Origin: Maea johnstoni
Lineage: Eukaryota; Annelida; Polychaeta; Spionida; Magelonidae
Assembly (NCBI GenBank): GCA_963942565.1
Contig: OZ012694.1
Coordinates: forward strand, 39,122,973-39,186,972
Length of the DNA stretch: 64,000 bases
Direction: 5' to 3'
The first letter of the stretch is position 1. Each line of letters opens with the position of its first letter. Of the stretch, positions 24,324 through 35,149 are shown piece by piece. The notes beneath the pieces are model-generated. The model did no database searches, was not told the DNA's origin, and saw only the letters and a program-made list of their open reading frames with translations. Position numbers and translations under genes: made by a program.

Positions 24324-24594
24324 CTTAGATGAATAAAAACAAGTAGATATGAAAGCATGCAGCCAGTCAACCTGACAAGGCTCGCTGCAGCGAAAAGCTC
24401 AAAAGTTGTGTTCTGCGCATTTTGTAGTGCAGTTTTCTCTGGAATAGAAACATTGTACAAGAGCCTGACATGTATCCCAAAGACATCACATTGAGGGCAG
24501 AAACCCCTGGCATAGCCAGGCCTTCACTATAGCGCATATAGTAATTGTTCTCTTCCTACATATCCATTCTTTTATTCATCTAAGCTAGTTATCA
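24324..24594. mobile_element. Family C inverted-repeat element, copy 4, with target duplication
   Basis: Ends CTTAGATGAATAAAA and TTTTATTCATCTAAG are exact inverted repeats, and the match extends inward to about 26 bases with some changes. CTAGTTA flanks both sides (24317-24323 and 24595-24601), a 7-bp target duplication. Interior words are shared with the other copies. Non-coding. Confidence 0.85.
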
Positions 24595-24961
24595 GTTATC
24601 AAAAATGCTAGTTATCACCTAAAGTAGTCAGGTGATTTTTGGACAGGGGAGGGACATTACGTCTTCAAATATTATTTTATTTTAGTGCTAAAATAGTATG
24701 CTAGAATGCTATCACTATTAAATGTAGATTTGGTCCACTGCAAATACATTTGGTAAAGATTTGAGGTTTAACATTTTCATTGCACAAGGCACAAGACTAC
24801 AAAAATATTCAAATACTTTCTCTATATACACTATGAATTGGGAATTCAAATGAAAGCTTGAGATCAGGACTATCAGATGAATACCAATATGCTAGGATTT
24901 CAATCATTTCTCAGCTTTTTTGCATTTGCATTATTTCATTTTGAACAAATTAGCAGTAGAG

Positions 24962-25160
24962 TTAACCCTTCCAATGCTGAGGCTTCTTTTGTCCAAAGCA
25001 CAGGGACGCAAAGATTTAAACCCTATCATGCTGGTATGCATTGGAAGGTTCTCGTTGAGCACTCTCAGATGAGTATACCCATGCCTGGGTTTCAGTCGTT
25101 TTGCAGGTTTTTTGCATCATTTTGTATTGGCCAAATTAACCACAAGCAGCATAAGGGTAC
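24962..25160 (-). mobile_element. Family A piggyBac-like MITE, copy 8
   Basis: TTAACCCTTCCAATGCTGAGG left end, then GTCCAAAGCACAGGGACGC and the AGCAGCATAAGGGT right end without a clean TTAA. Confidence 0.85.
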
Positions 25161-25301
25161 AGGAGATTACCCCCACTCTGCCAAAGGGATGGGATGGGAT
25201 TTGTGCTGAGCCCATCTTTAGCTCATTAGCGGGCAGGCCACAGGTGCCAGCTGCTTAGTAAGGTCTCTAGCAGGGCTGTGGGCAGAATATCATAGAGACC
25301 T

Positions 25302-25514
25302 TTAACCCCTCCATTGCATATAGGCTACTTTCATCAAAAGCAGCAAGGATGCAAAGATTTTTGAAAATCATCTAAACCCTGTCATGTTGGTATTCAATGG
25401 AAAGCTCTCGCTGAGTACTCTCAGATGAGTACCATGTGCCAGGGTTTCAATCATTTTTAAGGTCTTTCGCATCATTTTGTATTGGCCAAATTGGCCACTA
25501 GCAGCATAAGGGTT
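25302..25514 (-). mobile_element. Family A piggyBac-like MITE, copy 9
   Basis: TTAACCCCTCCATTGC left end, a full-length interior with TCTCGCTGAGTACTCTCAG, and AGCAGCATAAGGGTTA at the right. Confidence 0.85.
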
Positions 25515-25615
25515 AGAATTGATTTTGTTAGAGGTACAGACAACCTACTGGGCAGAGAACTTTTGTATATATTGATCACCTGAGAACAATGAACACAGTC
25601 CCATTAGAAAACGCA

Positions 25616-25708
25616 CCCTTACTGAATGTAGCAGACTTCTCAGGAACTCCTGTGATTTTCCAAGTATATTCCTAAGATTTCAATGGTATTCTAAGCTTCA
25701 TTTGGTAC
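25616..25708 (-). mobile_element. Family D repeat
   Basis: CCCTTACTGAATGTAGC opens it and AAGCTTCATTTGGTA closes it, with the GATTTTCC interior. It directly abuts the TTAA of the next MITE. Confidence 0.65.
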
Positions 25709-25924
25709 TTAACTCTTCCAATGCTGATGCTAGTTTTATCCAAAACATAATGACACAAATATTTCTAAACACCATCCAAACCTTGTCATGTTGGTATTCA
25801 TTAGATAGCTTTTGCCGAGTACTCTCAGATGAGTACCAATGTGCTAGGGTTTCAGTCATTTAGAAATAATTTTTTTGCATCACTTTGTATTGGCTAAATT
25901 AGCAGCCAGCACCATAAGGGTTAA
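25709..25924 (-). mobile_element. Family A piggyBac-like MITE, copy 10
   Basis: TTAACTCTTCCAATGCTG left end and ACCATAAGGGTTAA right end. The right TTAA is the left TTAA of the next element. Confidence 0.85.
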
Positions 25925-26064
25925 CCCATTTATGCTTGGTGATCTATTTACTCAAAGAGAGCTATACAACGAATACCAACACGACAGGGTTTAGATGGTT
26001 TTCAAAAATCTTTACATCCTTGGGCTTTGGACTAAAGCAGCCTCGACAGCATTGGAAGGGTTAA
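25921..26064 (+). mobile_element. Chimeric MITE: family B left end joined to family A right half
   Basis: Begins TTAACCCATTTATGCTTGG (family B end) and after about 40 bases switches to the family A sequence GAGAGCTATACAACGAATACC, ending AGCATTGGAAGGGTTAA. It shares TTAA with both neighbours. Confidence 0.75.
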
Positions 26065-26273
26065 CCCTTTCAATGCTGAGGCTACTTTCGTCAAAAGCAC
26101 AAGGACGCAACTATTTTTGAAAAAACACTTAAACCCTGTCATGTTGGTATACATTGGATAGCTTTCGCTGAGTACCAACAGATGAATTGCTATGTACCAG
26201 GGTTTCAATCATTTTCCAAGTTTTAGTATCATTTTGTATTAGACAAATTAGCCACTACCAGCATAAGGGTTAA
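26061..26273 (-). mobile_element. Family A piggyBac-like MITE, copy 11
   Basis: TTAACCCTTTCAATGCTGAGG left end and ACCAGCATAAGGGTTAA right end. Third member of a chain joined through single TTAA sites. Confidence 0.88.
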
Positions 26274-26580
26274 AGTTGCAGGTCTAGCAATTTGGCAGCG
26301 ACTTCCAGGAAGATGAACGACACCTGGGATTACACACGATCATCTGGGTTCTGCCTGGCTCATAAGGTAAACACAGGTAATTCCCTGATAACATTACTTA
26401 CTTAACTCCACCCCCCTGGCACGCCCAGGATCAACGTGGTTAGAGCCTCTGAGGGTCTCACAGGTGGAATGAAAAACCAGCAGGTCTTCCTTTGTCTTCG
26501 CTCAGTCATTAATCACATGCGCTTCAGCAAGCCATCTGCTGGGCATAGGAAACCAGCGGAAACATTTACATCTATCGCTA

Positions 26581-27305
26581 GTCATTATTCATGTTAGCCT
26601 GTTCGGCTGTATACAGGCAGGTGGCTCTAACACACCAGTCAGCAGTTTCCACATGGTGACACAGCAACAGTCCATCCCTACAATAACTATTCAAGGAATT
26701 TCTAGGGTTCTCCTAGGAAAAATCAACAATTTTTCAAATAAATTAAGTTAGTCATTATTCATGTTAGCCTGTTTGGCTGTATGGGCAGGTGACACTGACA
26801 CACCAGTAAGCAGTTTCTAGATGGTGACATAGAAGCAGTCCATCCCTACAATACTGAGGCTACTTTTGTCCAAAGCACAAATACACAAAGATTTTGGTAA
26901 ACCCTGCTTAACCCTGTAATGTTGGTAGTCATTGGATAGCTCTCGCGGAGTACTCTAGGATGAGTTCCCATTTGCCAGGGTTTCAGTCAGTCTTCAGTTG
27001 TTTTTTTGCATCTTTTTATATTGGCCATTAAGGGTTAACTGAGTGGTGCTTCGAATACCAAGGAATTGCTAGGGTTTTCATAGGAAAAATCAACAATTTT
27101 TCGAATAATTTGGTTAGTCATTATTCATGTTAGCCTGTTCAGCTGTATACAGGCAGGTGGCTCTGACACACCAGTAAGCAGTTTCCACATGGTGACACAG
27201 CAACAGTCTATCCCTACAATAACTATCCTTTAACATTAAGAATCTGTGGTGCTTCAAATACCAAGGAATTTCTCGGGAATCCTAGGAAAAATCACAAATT
27301 TTCTG
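26581..27305. repeat. Three-copy tandem segment, about 170-bp unit
   Basis: GTCATTATTCATGTTAGCCTG starts at 26581, 26751 and 27117. Units share CACACCAGTAAGCAGTTTC and the family D-like CTAGGAAAAATCAACAATTT. The middle unit is longer because a family A MITE lies in it. Confidence 0.88.
26848..27038 (-). mobile_element. Family A piggyBac-like MITE, copy 12, inside a tandem unit
   Basis: It starts inside the family end (ACTGAGGCTACTTTTGTCC, outer bases lost) and closes with GGCCATTAAGGGTTAA. It is present only in the second of three tandem units. Confidence 0.8.
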
Positions 27306-27394
27306 TCAGAGAAAGAATTCTCACAAATGGTGACAGAGCTGTGGAATCATGCCTGCAATGAATTTGCTTTATAACTAACCCAAAATATTGCTCA

Positions 27395-27650
27395 GAATAC
27401 AAAGGAATTCTTAGGGTTTTCCTAGGAAAAAGCCACAATTTTCTGGAGTCATATTATGCGCAATGTTCAATATTGTCATTTTGAAAAGGGCAATTAATGA
27501 CACGCTCACAAACCCTAGGAAAAAAGGTAATTTTTACACAATCCTGGAAATACCTTGGTAATATCGCCTTTTTTCCAAGGAAAAATGAAGAATTTCCAAG
27601 GATAATCCTAGAAATACATTCTTATTCCCAGCTTCATTTGGAAAGGGATC
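27395..27650. mobile_element. Family D repeats, two or three merged copies
   Basis: Words AAGGAATTCTTAGGG, TTTCCTAGGAAAAA and GAATTTCCAAGGATAATCC, closing with CAGCTTCATTTGGAAAGGG. Bases 27651-28101 hold nothing I recognise. Confidence 0.5.
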
Positions 27651-28101
27651 TTTTGAAACTTATTATATAGTGTTTCTGAATGGATTACCAATATTAGTCA
27701 GAAGACCATAGAACTCTGTTATGCTTTTGAACATACTGTTTGGGATCAGTGCAATATCTAACACACAAAACAAATTAAATTTGCATTCAGAATAAACAAA
27801 CCAAAATATAACTCAAGTTTTGAAAAAATGCACAAATTGCTGTAGGCATTAAATACATAAATATCACTCGTTAAAAATGCCAACACCTGCTATACTGTTA
27901 GAGAGTGATTACGCCTTAAGCAGATCCTGTCAAATCCCTACCCACAATGCAACAGTGCACCACTTCTACAGTACACAAAGATTGCACAAAGCTTTACAGT
28001 TACTTTATTCCCTCCCAGGACTTTTTATTAGGTTAAGACTTTAAAAACATTGAGAAATGTACAACTTTGGCAGCAGCCATAATAGTCAATCAGTCAAAAT
28101 C

Positions 28102-28440
28102 AGTGTGCAAGGTGCACCTAAGTACATCAAGGAGCTGCTCGTGCCTTATAAACCCAGACGCCATCTACGATCAGAAGCAAAGGGCCTTCTGGACGAGCCT
28201 CGGACTAGACTCAAATTTGGAGATCGCGCTTTCTCCATTAGTGCACCGAGATTATGGAATGCGCTTCCACAACACCTGAAGGATTCTACATCGTGTCAGG
28301 CCTTCAAGAAGTGTCTCAAAACACACCTTTTCAGGGTCGCCCATTGAGGCGTTGTGGACTATTACTCAAACTATGACAATGTGCAGCGCTTTTGAACATT
28401 TTATGAATGGAAAAGGCGCTATATAAATTCCAATTATTAT
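28102..28440 (+). mobile_element. 5'-truncated L2/CR1-like LINE, 3' end
   Basis: The last 81 codons of a LINE ORF2 are open to a TGA at 28345-28347. The frame reads GAPKYIKELL, then RHLRS, then GDRAFSISAPRLWNALPQHL, then FKKCLKTHLF: the C-terminal pattern of L2/CR1-group reverse transcriptase proteins. A short 3' UTR follows, ending in GGCGCTATATAAATTCC and ATTATTATAA, the typical ATT-rich tail. The reverse transcriptase core is absent. The same tail recurs at 52297-52385. Confidence 0.85.
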
Positions 28441-28638
28441 AAGTAACAGCTAGTATCCATAACTGAAAAACTGACATTTAATAGGAAATCCTGCTATTTT
28501 CCTAGCATTGTCCTAGAAATTCTTTGGTATTCCTACAGGCCTGATAAACATTATTTGAGTTAGCGTTGAGGCCTGTATTCTAAGTCTCAGTTTGACAAGG
28601 GAAATCAATCAATCAGCCAGCAACAATATGCAAGAGAC

Positions 28639-28709
<71 letters not shown>

Positions 28710-28773
28710 GAGGAGGAGGAGGAGGAGGAGGAGGAGGAGTAGTACTTCTACAGACGTACTACTACTACTAGTG

Positions 28774-28810
<37 letters not shown>

Positions 28811-28925
28811 TTACTACTACTACAAATATTAGTACTTAAGTAGTAGTAGTAGTAGTAGAAGTAGTAGTAGTAGCAGTAGTAGTAGTAGTAGTACTAGTAC
28901 TAGTAGTACTGGTAGTACTAGTAGT
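28639..28925. repeat. Triplet array (AGT)n, (AGG)n, (ACT)n, (AGT)n with inverted arms
   Basis: About 70 bases of AGT triplets, then AGG triplets, then the complementary ACT triplets, then AGT again. The AGT and ACT blocks can pair as long hairpin arms. Confidence 0.95.
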
Positions 28926-29454
28926 GCTTGTAGTAGAATTAGGATTGTTCCATTCCCGTTACATAGGTCCTCGTTGTATCCCTAGCTGATCTGAGCATAC
29001 AGCCTGAAACTGTTATTTACCCTTGGACTTTATGCTCCTGTGATATATATTCCACAGGCACCCCACTTGATGGCCCCCTCTAAATGTTAAGCATGCCTCA
29101 CTTAATCCTAATTATTCCTGCCCCTGTTGGGATAGCGGCACGCTCCAATGTGGGTATAGTAATGGCCATTGAACCGACCCAGCACTCTCCCCTATCCTTT
29201 CCTATTATAGACACTGTACTAAACTTTCAACCTCGCCAACACAAGACTTAGAAATGCTGTGTGCAGGATAATCATGTTAAAAAACTTGCTCCCTAGGTCC
29301 CCAATACTGTGCTATCTGATTGATGAGATTTGAGCCCTCAGGCGAGAGAGAAACGCAGCGGGTTGAAAAATATCACCATGCACTTCTGACCTTTCAACAC
29401 CTCGGGCAGCTTCTGAAGCACTCTGTAAACATGTAGCACCAGTAATATCATTAC

Positions 29455-29511
29455 TGCTATCATTATTATTGTTATCATTATTATTATCTTTTCTTTATTG
29501 TTATCATCATT

Positions 29512-29567
<56 letters not shown>

Positions 29568-29650
29568 CATTATCATAATTAATATCATTATTATCATTAG
29601 TAGTAGTAGTCTCATTATTATTATTATTATTATTATCAATATTTTTATAA

Positions 29651-29703
<53 letters not shown>

Positions 29704-29808
29704 AATATTATCATTATCATTATTATTATTATTATATTATTATTATTATTATTATTATTATTATCATTACAGTAGCAGCATCAGCAGCAACAGTAGTAGT
29801 AGTAGTAA

Positions 29809-29883
<75 letters not shown>

Positions 29884-29905
29884 AAGCAGCAGCAGCAGCA
29901 GCAGT
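29455..29905. repeat. Compound triplet microsatellite, (ATT/ATC)n then (AGT)n and (AGC)n
   Basis: ATT and ATC triplets for about 320 bases, then AGT triplets for about 90 and a short AGC run. Bases 28926-29454 before it have no recognised feature. Confidence 0.95.
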
Positions 29906-30275
29906 ATTAGTAATTGGAGGAGGAGGCGCAGCTATGTAAAGAAAGGTATCATTTTCAGATAATAAACATATGAGCTGGTTGCTCCAAGTCTATACTTTAA
30001 GGTTCTATTGGCTTTAAGTTAGCAAAATGCAATCTGAAAATCAAGTTTCACCTTGACATTCATTTTCCATTTGAATAATATATAAAAAAGAAAGTTAAGT
30101 TATCTAAGGTGAACAACACCATAAGGAGTTTCCTTATTTGCCTGAGCCTATTCTTTTTATATTTGAAGACTAGTACATCGCTTCCATTCTTTGCATACAA
30201 GTGTCACTCTAGTACATGCTCGGGGAAATAAAAATAGATAATGATGAATGTGCACTGCATAAGTCAGTGTTTCTT

Positions 30276-30658
30276 TTAACCCATTCATAAATGCCTGTTA
30301 CATCCAAAAATATCCTGACTGTTTCAGTAATATCTTTTTGACAGAGCACCTTCCTATGTGTCATTCAGAAATTAGCCTTAATTTTCCTAACATCTTTTGA
30401 ATTTATGCATCTTTTTGAGTATCATAGGTTGTGCAGACATTAATGTCAAGGAGACCTCCAGGCTAATATGGGTTCGAAGGAATGGTCAAATTTTTTGTTA
30501 TAAAATACTTTTGAAAATAACTTATGGACATAAGCATAGATCGGAAAAAATATTTGAAGAATTTCTCCTTCAAATGTTTTTCAGAAAATTGCTGCTTAAG
30601 AGAGATTTCATAAAAATCTTTGGGCACTTTTTTGGCACTTCAGTCATGAATGGGTTAA
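30276..30658. mobile_element. Family B piggyBac-like element, long copy
   Basis: TTAACCCATTCATAAATGCC left end and AGTCATGAATGGGTTAA right end. 383 bp, about twice the usual length; family-like words recur inside, so it may be two merged copies. The 92-codon frame inside is not recognisable. Confidence 0.65.
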
Positions 30659-31051
30659 GGACCAAGAATACATGATAAATGGAGCGGTTCCTCTTTTTTT
30701 CTTGAATAAATAGAGGTAGACTTTTCCGTACCATTAAGATCCTATATGTAGCGGACTGGAGGCAAGCAGCATAGGGTATAATGCTAGGCTATAAATAAGG
30801 CCCCCACAGCTTGAGATGATTAGCTTGCAATGAAACAGCACTATCTCAGATTCAACGGTGCCTTATTTTAGCAACAGGTTCTGAGGTGATATGCTGATTA
30901 CAGACCTTTACACATACTGGCTACCTACAAACTGCCAGTTCAGGTTATGTCTGGCTATAATAACATGTCCTATACCATCAGGGCAGGGGGGGGGGGCGCA
31001 GAATACCTAACATGTTCAACCCTATAGCTTGATTGACAACCCTAGTACAGA

Positions 31052-31330
31052 CATTGACATACCCTTACTTGAAACTGGGAACAGCAAATAATTCTTGAGA
31101 GTATTTTAGGAAAACTCTTAGAATTCCTCGGATTGACATACCCTTACGTTAAGCTGGGAATACCGGATAATTATTAAGATTATTTTAGGAAAATTCTCAG
31201 GATTCCTGGGATTGACAACCCTAATACAGACATTGACATACCCTTACGTGAAACTGGCAATACCGAATAATTCTTAAGATTATTTTAGGAAAATCCTTAG
31301 AATTCCTGGGACGTCTGAGCTACATTTGGT
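31052..31330 (+). mobile_element. Family D repeats in tandem, three units
   Basis: GACATACCCTTAC recurs at about 31056, 31135 and 31226, each followed by a GAAACTGGGAA-like word, TTTTAGGAAAA and GAATTCCT. The last unit closes GAGCTACATTTGGTAAGGG. TA flanks the outer ends. Confidence 0.7.
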
Positions 31331-31489
31331 AAGGGTATACAGGAAATGTGCAATCTGCAAGCTCAGGTTATGCCTGGCTGATTACATGCATTAAGCAGGC
31401 ATCAGGGTAGAGGGTCAGAATACCTGTTAGGTACAACCCTGTACTGTGATCACCCTAGTACAGGTTTATTGTGTAAATAGAGTCATCTA

Positions 31490-31650
31490 AGGGAAAATCA
31501 CTAATTTTCCCTAAGATGATTCTAAGTACACAATAGATCTATATTTCCCTTATCCCTTACCAAATAATAGTCAGACTTCCCAGGAATTCTTTGGATTTTC
31601 CTAGCATTATCCTAGGAATTCTTTGGTATTCCCACTTTTACATGCTAATT
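31490..31650. mobile_element. Family D repeat fragments
   Basis: GGAAAATCACTAATTTTCCC, CCCTTACCAAATAATAG and CAGGAATTCTTTGGATTTTCC words. 31651-32288 beyond it is featureless to me. Confidence 0.45.
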
Positions 31651-32288
31651 AAGGATGATACATCATTTTGCATTATATTCAGGAAACCTAAACTACACAT
31701 GAGATCCTGGAACAGGATAACCATCACCTATGGGGGAACCCTTAATAACTGAGACTTGATCCGCACACTGAGTCATCCTTAAATCTCAAAATGACTATCT
31801 GAGCCATATAGAAGTGTTTCTTCAGAAGTATCCTCTCAATTTTCTGTCACCGGATATTTCAATGCTTCGTGTGACTTTACAGCAATATGTTTTGACGTTG
31901 ATGCCAGCACAGCATTCAGCAACATGCGGCCCTGAAATCTAAGCCAGTACTAATTATCCAAAAGATAAAGGTGGGTTTTGCAAAAAATTGGCAGAACCTG
32001 CAGAATCTGGGATCAGCCAGGCAAGAAAAAAATAGTAAGTAAATCTTTGTTATAGTTCAGTTGGAATAAAAGTCCATCAGTCCATCAGTGAAATTAAAAG
32101 AGGAGAAAATATTGAAAGACCCTGACCAGCTTGTGAGAGAGACTTTGAGAATTTCTTTGGTTCCTTCTTCTGAAATGGCCTAGACAGTCAAATTTTGTCT
32201 TGACAAAGGAGGAAAAGGATGTAGGCTTTAACATATATGTTAATTCTTAAAATGACCCTATATTCACAAATTAAGCCAATAGGCCACT

Positions 32289-32488
32289 TTAACACTTCTG
32301 ATGCTGGGGCTACTTTTGCCCAAAGCACAAAAAGGCAAAAAGTATGAAAACCTTCTAAACCCTATGATGTTGGTATTCATCCGTGAGCACTCTCAGATGA
32401 GTACCCATTTGCCAGGGGTTCAGTCATTTTTCAGGTTTTTTGCATCATTTTGTATTGGCAAAATTAGCCACCAGCAGCATAAGGGTTA
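32289..32488 (-). mobile_element. Family A piggyBac-like MITE, copy 13
   Basis: TTAACACTTCTGATGCTGG left end and CCAGCAGCATAAGGGTTA right end, with a short interior deletion. Confidence 0.85.
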
Positions 32489-32800
32489 CATAGCATGCCT
32501 CCTTATAAGCACCCTAGGGACATTACTATTGCATGCTGGGAACTCCACGGAGTGTTTTCGTCGACCACCAAGATCAGTGCTAGATGGCGCACCAGGGAGA
32601 CTGTTGACATGTTCAGGGGTGGACAGGGTTGCACAGTAACTGGCAATCGAGCATCGCGTAGTGTCCCATCACGTCAGCCAGGAGAGCGTCTTCGCTCACA
32701 GATGACAGATAATGTGTCAACTCGGCTTTCCCCGACGTGCGCGGTTTTGGCAGGATCGTGCATACATTGCTCCCTAACGGGCCAATGACTTCTCTCAAAA
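32489..32800. other. GC-rich, CpG-bearing stretch of unknown nature
   Basis: A locally GC-rich segment with a 97-codon frame (32495-32788, plus) and a 61-codon frame opposite. Neither resembles a family I know, and the frame starts in repeat-flanking DNA. It could be part of an old element or a decayed exon. Confidence 0.25.
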
Positions 32801-32968
32801 GACATCAGTGGATGACAATTAGAGGTCACCTAATATGACCTTGTCCAAAAAATCTGTCATCTTGGCAGGAAATTTACTGTCTTTCTTCACACAATAAGAA
32901 GTAGTCCTTACTCGTTACTGTGAGGCATGCATGGCTGGTCGGAGTGGAATTAGACAATTTACAAATGA

Positions 32969-33130
32969 TTTACCGTTCAAATGTTAAGGCTAATTTCGTC
33001 CAAAGCACAAGGACACAAAGATTTTTGAAAACCCTCTAAAATGGGAGGGTATGTTGGTATTCATTGGATAGCTCTCAAGTTTTTTGCATCATTTTAGATA
33101 GGCCAAATTAGGCACCATCAGCATGCATTC
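32969..33130 (-). mobile_element. Family A piggyBac-like MITE, copy 14, internally deleted
   Basis: GTCCAAAGCACAAGGACAC and GGTATTCATTGGATAGCTCTC are present, then a jump to TTTTTTGCATCATTTTAGAT, so about 50 bases of the interior are missing. Confidence 0.75.
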
Positions 33131-33402
33131 ATGTTACAAACTGCATCAGTGAAGTATTAGGATTTGAATTAAAATATCTGTCATGGGTTGAGTTGAGATC
33201 AGTATTTCTCCTTGAAACATTTTTGAAAAGTCAGGACATTCTCAGCCAATACATTAATTAGGTTTGATGCTAGGAACTTTAATTGAATGCCAATTTTAGA
33301 TTAATGCCACATAAATATTTAAGGTTCGTATTGAAGCGGAATCAAATTATTCTGAAATACTGTATATTTAGCCCATATCAAGTAGAAAAGTTTGATGCCC
33401 AC

Positions 33403-33710
<308 letters not shown>

Positions 33711-34000
33711 CAAAACTCATTCACTTTTATATTAAAGTCTTGCTCCCATCCAAAAAAACAAATCAACAATAATGGACATTTCTACAAGAACTTGTGATTT
33801 ATAGTTAGTTGACAGTTGCCTATCACTTTATCATTCTTTGACATTCCAATTTCCTCCTTATCTTAATCCCATGCAGTTGGCCCCGTGACATTCCCAGTAA
33901 AGTAGCACATCAAGAACTGTATAGTCTAGACTATTCCTGCCTCTCTATCTGACTAGACCCTATCAAAGAAATTCACCATCCACCGACTACACAACATTCT

Positions 34001-34214
34001 TTAACCCTTCAAATGTTGAGGCTACTATCATCCAAACCACAAGGACGCAAACACTTTTGAAAACCCTCTGAAACATATCATCTTGGTATTCATTGGATAA
34101 CTCTTCCTCAGAGTACTCTCACATTTATATCCATGTGCCAGGCTTTCAGTCATTTTTCAGGTCTTTTGCATACTTTTGTATTGGCCAAATTAGCCACCAT
34201 CAGCATGAGAGTCA
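34001..34214 (-). mobile_element. Family A piggyBac-like MITE, copy 15
   Basis: TTAACCCTTCAAATGTTGAGG left end, then CAAGGACGCAAACAC and GCCAAATTAGCCACCATCAGC. Confidence 0.8.
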
Positions 34215-34296
34215 AAGAACAGGTAAAGGCAACATATCAGTTTTTCCATGGGTACTTCATTTTCCTCCATCGCTTAAGAATGGCTTTAAGCAACCC

Positions 34297-34390
34297 TTAC
34301 AAAATGTAGCGGAGACTTCAAAGAAAATCTTGGGATTTTTGAGGGAAAATCCTCAGAATTCCTTTGTATTCTAAGTTTCCTTACATAAGA
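34297..34390 (-). mobile_element. Family D repeat
   Basis: CCCTTACAAAATGTAGCGGAG start, AAATCCTCAGAATTCC interior and AAGTTTCCTTACATAAG end. Confidence 0.5.
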
Positions 34391-34508
34391 GTGGTCACAA
34401 CTGGCAGAAAAAGTTACGAAAAATGAAATTCCTAACTGCTACTGTGCGTACCTCAGTCAAGCTAGCTGGGCCTGATGCCATAACCACCCCTATTTGCGTA
34501 TATACAGG

Positions 34509-34682
34509 ATGGCTGGCTCTCTAGCCGATGTTACAAAATATGCTGCTGAGTTAGATAAGACTAAACCAGATCCACTTGATACCCATGCTGCCAACAGAGG
34601 TATCAGAACCGCAAAAATAGACTCCTTGATAAAGGTCACGTTTCCCGATAAATCTCTCTTGCGACAAGGGCTGCCACGATAA
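34509..34682 (+). CDS. Short open frame, possible terminal exon or gene fragment
   Basis: An ATG at 34509 directly follows CGTATATACAG, a plausible splice acceptor. The frame runs 57 codons, MAGSLADVTKYAAELDK at the start and RQGLPR at the end, to a TAA. The residue mix (many Lys, Asp, Ala and Leu, no low complexity) looks more protein-like than its surroundings. I do not recognise it. No donor or partner exon is identified, and the antisense frame (34490-34852) is longer though more hydrophobic. It could be a decayed exon or chance. Confidence 0.25.
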   Translation: MAGSLADVTKYAAELDKTKPDPLDTHAANRGIRTAKIDSLIKVTFPDKSLLRQGLPR

Positions 34683-34922
34683 ATAAGCCATGGATAGACT
34701 ACAGGTCTGTGCGACAAGTCCCAAGAATGATCCCATAATGCACCATTACTCATACAGAACATGTACACAAGCATGGAATTCGCTCCATACATGATAATAA
34801 GTGCCGTTCCTGAAATTGTTGTCGGGATCAATAATATCTTTGAAAATGACAAGGATCTAAAGCATCAACTCATAAAATATTTGAAGAGGAGTTTTGAGTT
34901 CTGTTTAGATAAACATTTCTCT

Positions 34923-35142
34923 TTAACCCTTATGCTGCTCACTCAGGTGGCTAATTTGGCCAATACAAAATGATTGAAATAAGCCTGAAAAATGAATAAA
35001 AACCTAGCACAAGGGTACTCATCTGAGAGTACTCTGTGAGAGCTATCCAATGAATACCAACACAATAGGGTTTAGATGGTTATTAAAAATCTTTGTGTTC
35101 TTGTTCTTTGGGCGAAAGTAGCCTAAGCATTGTAAGGGTTGA
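34923..35142 (+). mobile_element. Family A piggyBac-like MITE, copy 16
   Basis: TTAACCCTTATGCTGC left end with an ACTCAGG insertion, a normal interior and AGCATTGTAAGGGTT at the right. Confidence 0.85.
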
Positions 35143-35149
35143 TTATTTT

